33,706 bases of DNA. Source: Sediminicultor sp035648055. Lineage in GTDB: Bacteria; Atribacterota; Phoenicimicrobiia; Phoenicimicrobiales; Phoenicimicrobiaceae. Of the stretch, positions 33,371 through 33,706 are shown one piece after another. Each line of letters opens with the position of its first letter. The stretch's first letter is position 1. The position numbers and the translations under genes were made by a program. Under the pieces are notes generated by a model that ran no database searches, was not told the DNA's origin, and saw only the letters and a program-made list of their open reading frames with translations. The DNA is taken from NCBI GenBank assembly GCA_035648055.1, contig DASRMF010000065.1, forward strand, positions 1 to 33,706. Reading direction: 5' to 3'.

Positions 33371-33391
33371 ATAGTAAGATAGATAAAATAG

Positions 33392-33586
33392 ATAAAAGCA
33401 CAATCAGCCAGCAGAATAAGGAAAAAATTTTCGTATCTTGCCAAGGTCTATTGGGAAGAGAACCTATTCTGGCCACGAGGTTACTTTATCTCAGCTATAG
33501 GCATTGATGAGAAAGCATTATTATAATATGTCCAATTCCAAGAAAGCTATGATTTAGGTCAGGCCAAGCTTGAATGGTTTTTAATG
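33392..33586 (+). pseudogene. IS200/IS605 TnpA (Y1 transposase) C-terminal remnant
   Basis: In the frame of 33443 the translation reads SRIRKKFSYLAKVYW, then FWPRGYFISAIGIDEKALL, a TAA stop at 33524-33526, then YVQFQESYDLGQAKLEW. This matches the C-terminal part of IS200/IS605 TnpA (W-x-R-G-Y-F-V-S-T-x-G and the Y-V-x-x-Q ... GQAxLE segment). The N-terminal half with the HUH histidines is absent and the frame has stops, so it is inactive. Confidence 0.8.
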
Positions 33587-33591
33587 GTCTT

Positions 33592-33621
33592 AGAATACCA
33601 CGGGCTTGCCCGTGGTATTCT
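33592..33621. repeat. 14-bp perfect palindromic hairpin, probable IS200/IS605 end
   Basis: AGAATACCACGGGC (33592-33605) pairs perfectly with its complement (33608-33621) over a TT loop. It follows the TnpA remnant directly, where the subterminal right-end hairpin recognised by Y1 transposases is expected. It may also end transcription. Confidence 0.7.
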
Positions 33622-33657
33622 GGTATTTATACATTATTAAAAATAAGGAGGATTATG

Positions 33658-33706
33658 ATGGTTCAAGAAAAAGAAAAAGGAAAAGGAAAAATTAATGAAG
33701 CTTTAG
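33658..33706 (+). CDS. start of unidentified gene (runs off the window)
   Basis: AAGGAGG at 33645-33651 is six bases before ATG 33658 (ATG 33655 is nearer). Only 16 codons are visible: MVQEKEKGKGKINEAL, a very Lys/Glu/Gly-rich start. There is too little to assign a family. The perfect-consensus promoter at 33342 may drive it. Confidence 0.6.
   Translation, partial: MVQEKEKGKGKINEAL

Overview
The window is chromosomal DNA of an AT-rich bacterium. It carries 30 complete protein genes, the first codons of one more, one tRNA, and two fragments of mobile-element genes. The gene order is close to that of Firmicutes and related deep-branching lineages: PLPBP-yggT-divIVA-yggU-T-box-ileS-lspA-lgt-rluD, then yicC-remA-gmk-rpoZ-coaBC-priA-def-fmt-yugP-rsmB-(PASTA)-dprA. 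RemA, RqcH, a DivIVA-type protein and an Ile T-box all point the same way. No 16S or other taxon-deciding marker is present, so an uncultured group such as Atribacterota, rather than a true Firmicute, is possible but unproven.

Layout. Positions 1-3449 hold a possible structured leader and a tightly packed five-gene operon: a split, iron-sulfur and flavin dehydrogenase complex of the HcnABC / dye-linked L-proline dehydrogenase type. Positions 3582-3664 hold a perfect 29-bp inverted repeat. Positions 3833-8529 are a complete branched-chain/amide-type amino-acid ABC transporter (binding protein, two permeases, two ATPases). The dehydrogenase and transporter together suggest uptake and oxidation of an amino acid or derivative. 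Positions 8884-11629 hold phoU, the PLPBP gene, yggT, divIVA and yggU. Positions 11774-12109 are a tRNA-Ile-responsive T-box in front of ileS, followed by lspA, lgt and rluD. rqcH lies convergent on the minus strand (17332-19161). From 19336 a strong promoter starts the yicC-to-dprA housekeeping run. tRNA-Pro(GGG) is at 30568-30644, followed by an AI-2E family membrane protein.

The right end (31979-33706) differs. It has a decayed integron-integrase-like fragment, a GC-rich voltage-sensor ion channel with a non-canonical pore motif, a perfect-consensus promoter, a decayed IS200/IS605 TnpA fragment with its palindromic hairpin, and the start of an unknown gene. This looks like a site of repeated insertion and gene capture.

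Noteworthy signals: (1) a PriA that keeps its eight zinc cysteines but has lost helicase motifs I, II and VI; (2) tandem heptanucleotide repeats (GTATCGN/GCGATAC, AGTTNNN, ATTACTN and others) that fill most intergenic spacers, one array being in frame within the 5' end of gmk; (3) a PASTA-only membrane protein where Firmicutes usually have the phosphatase/kinase pair; (4) the channel between two decayed mobile elements.
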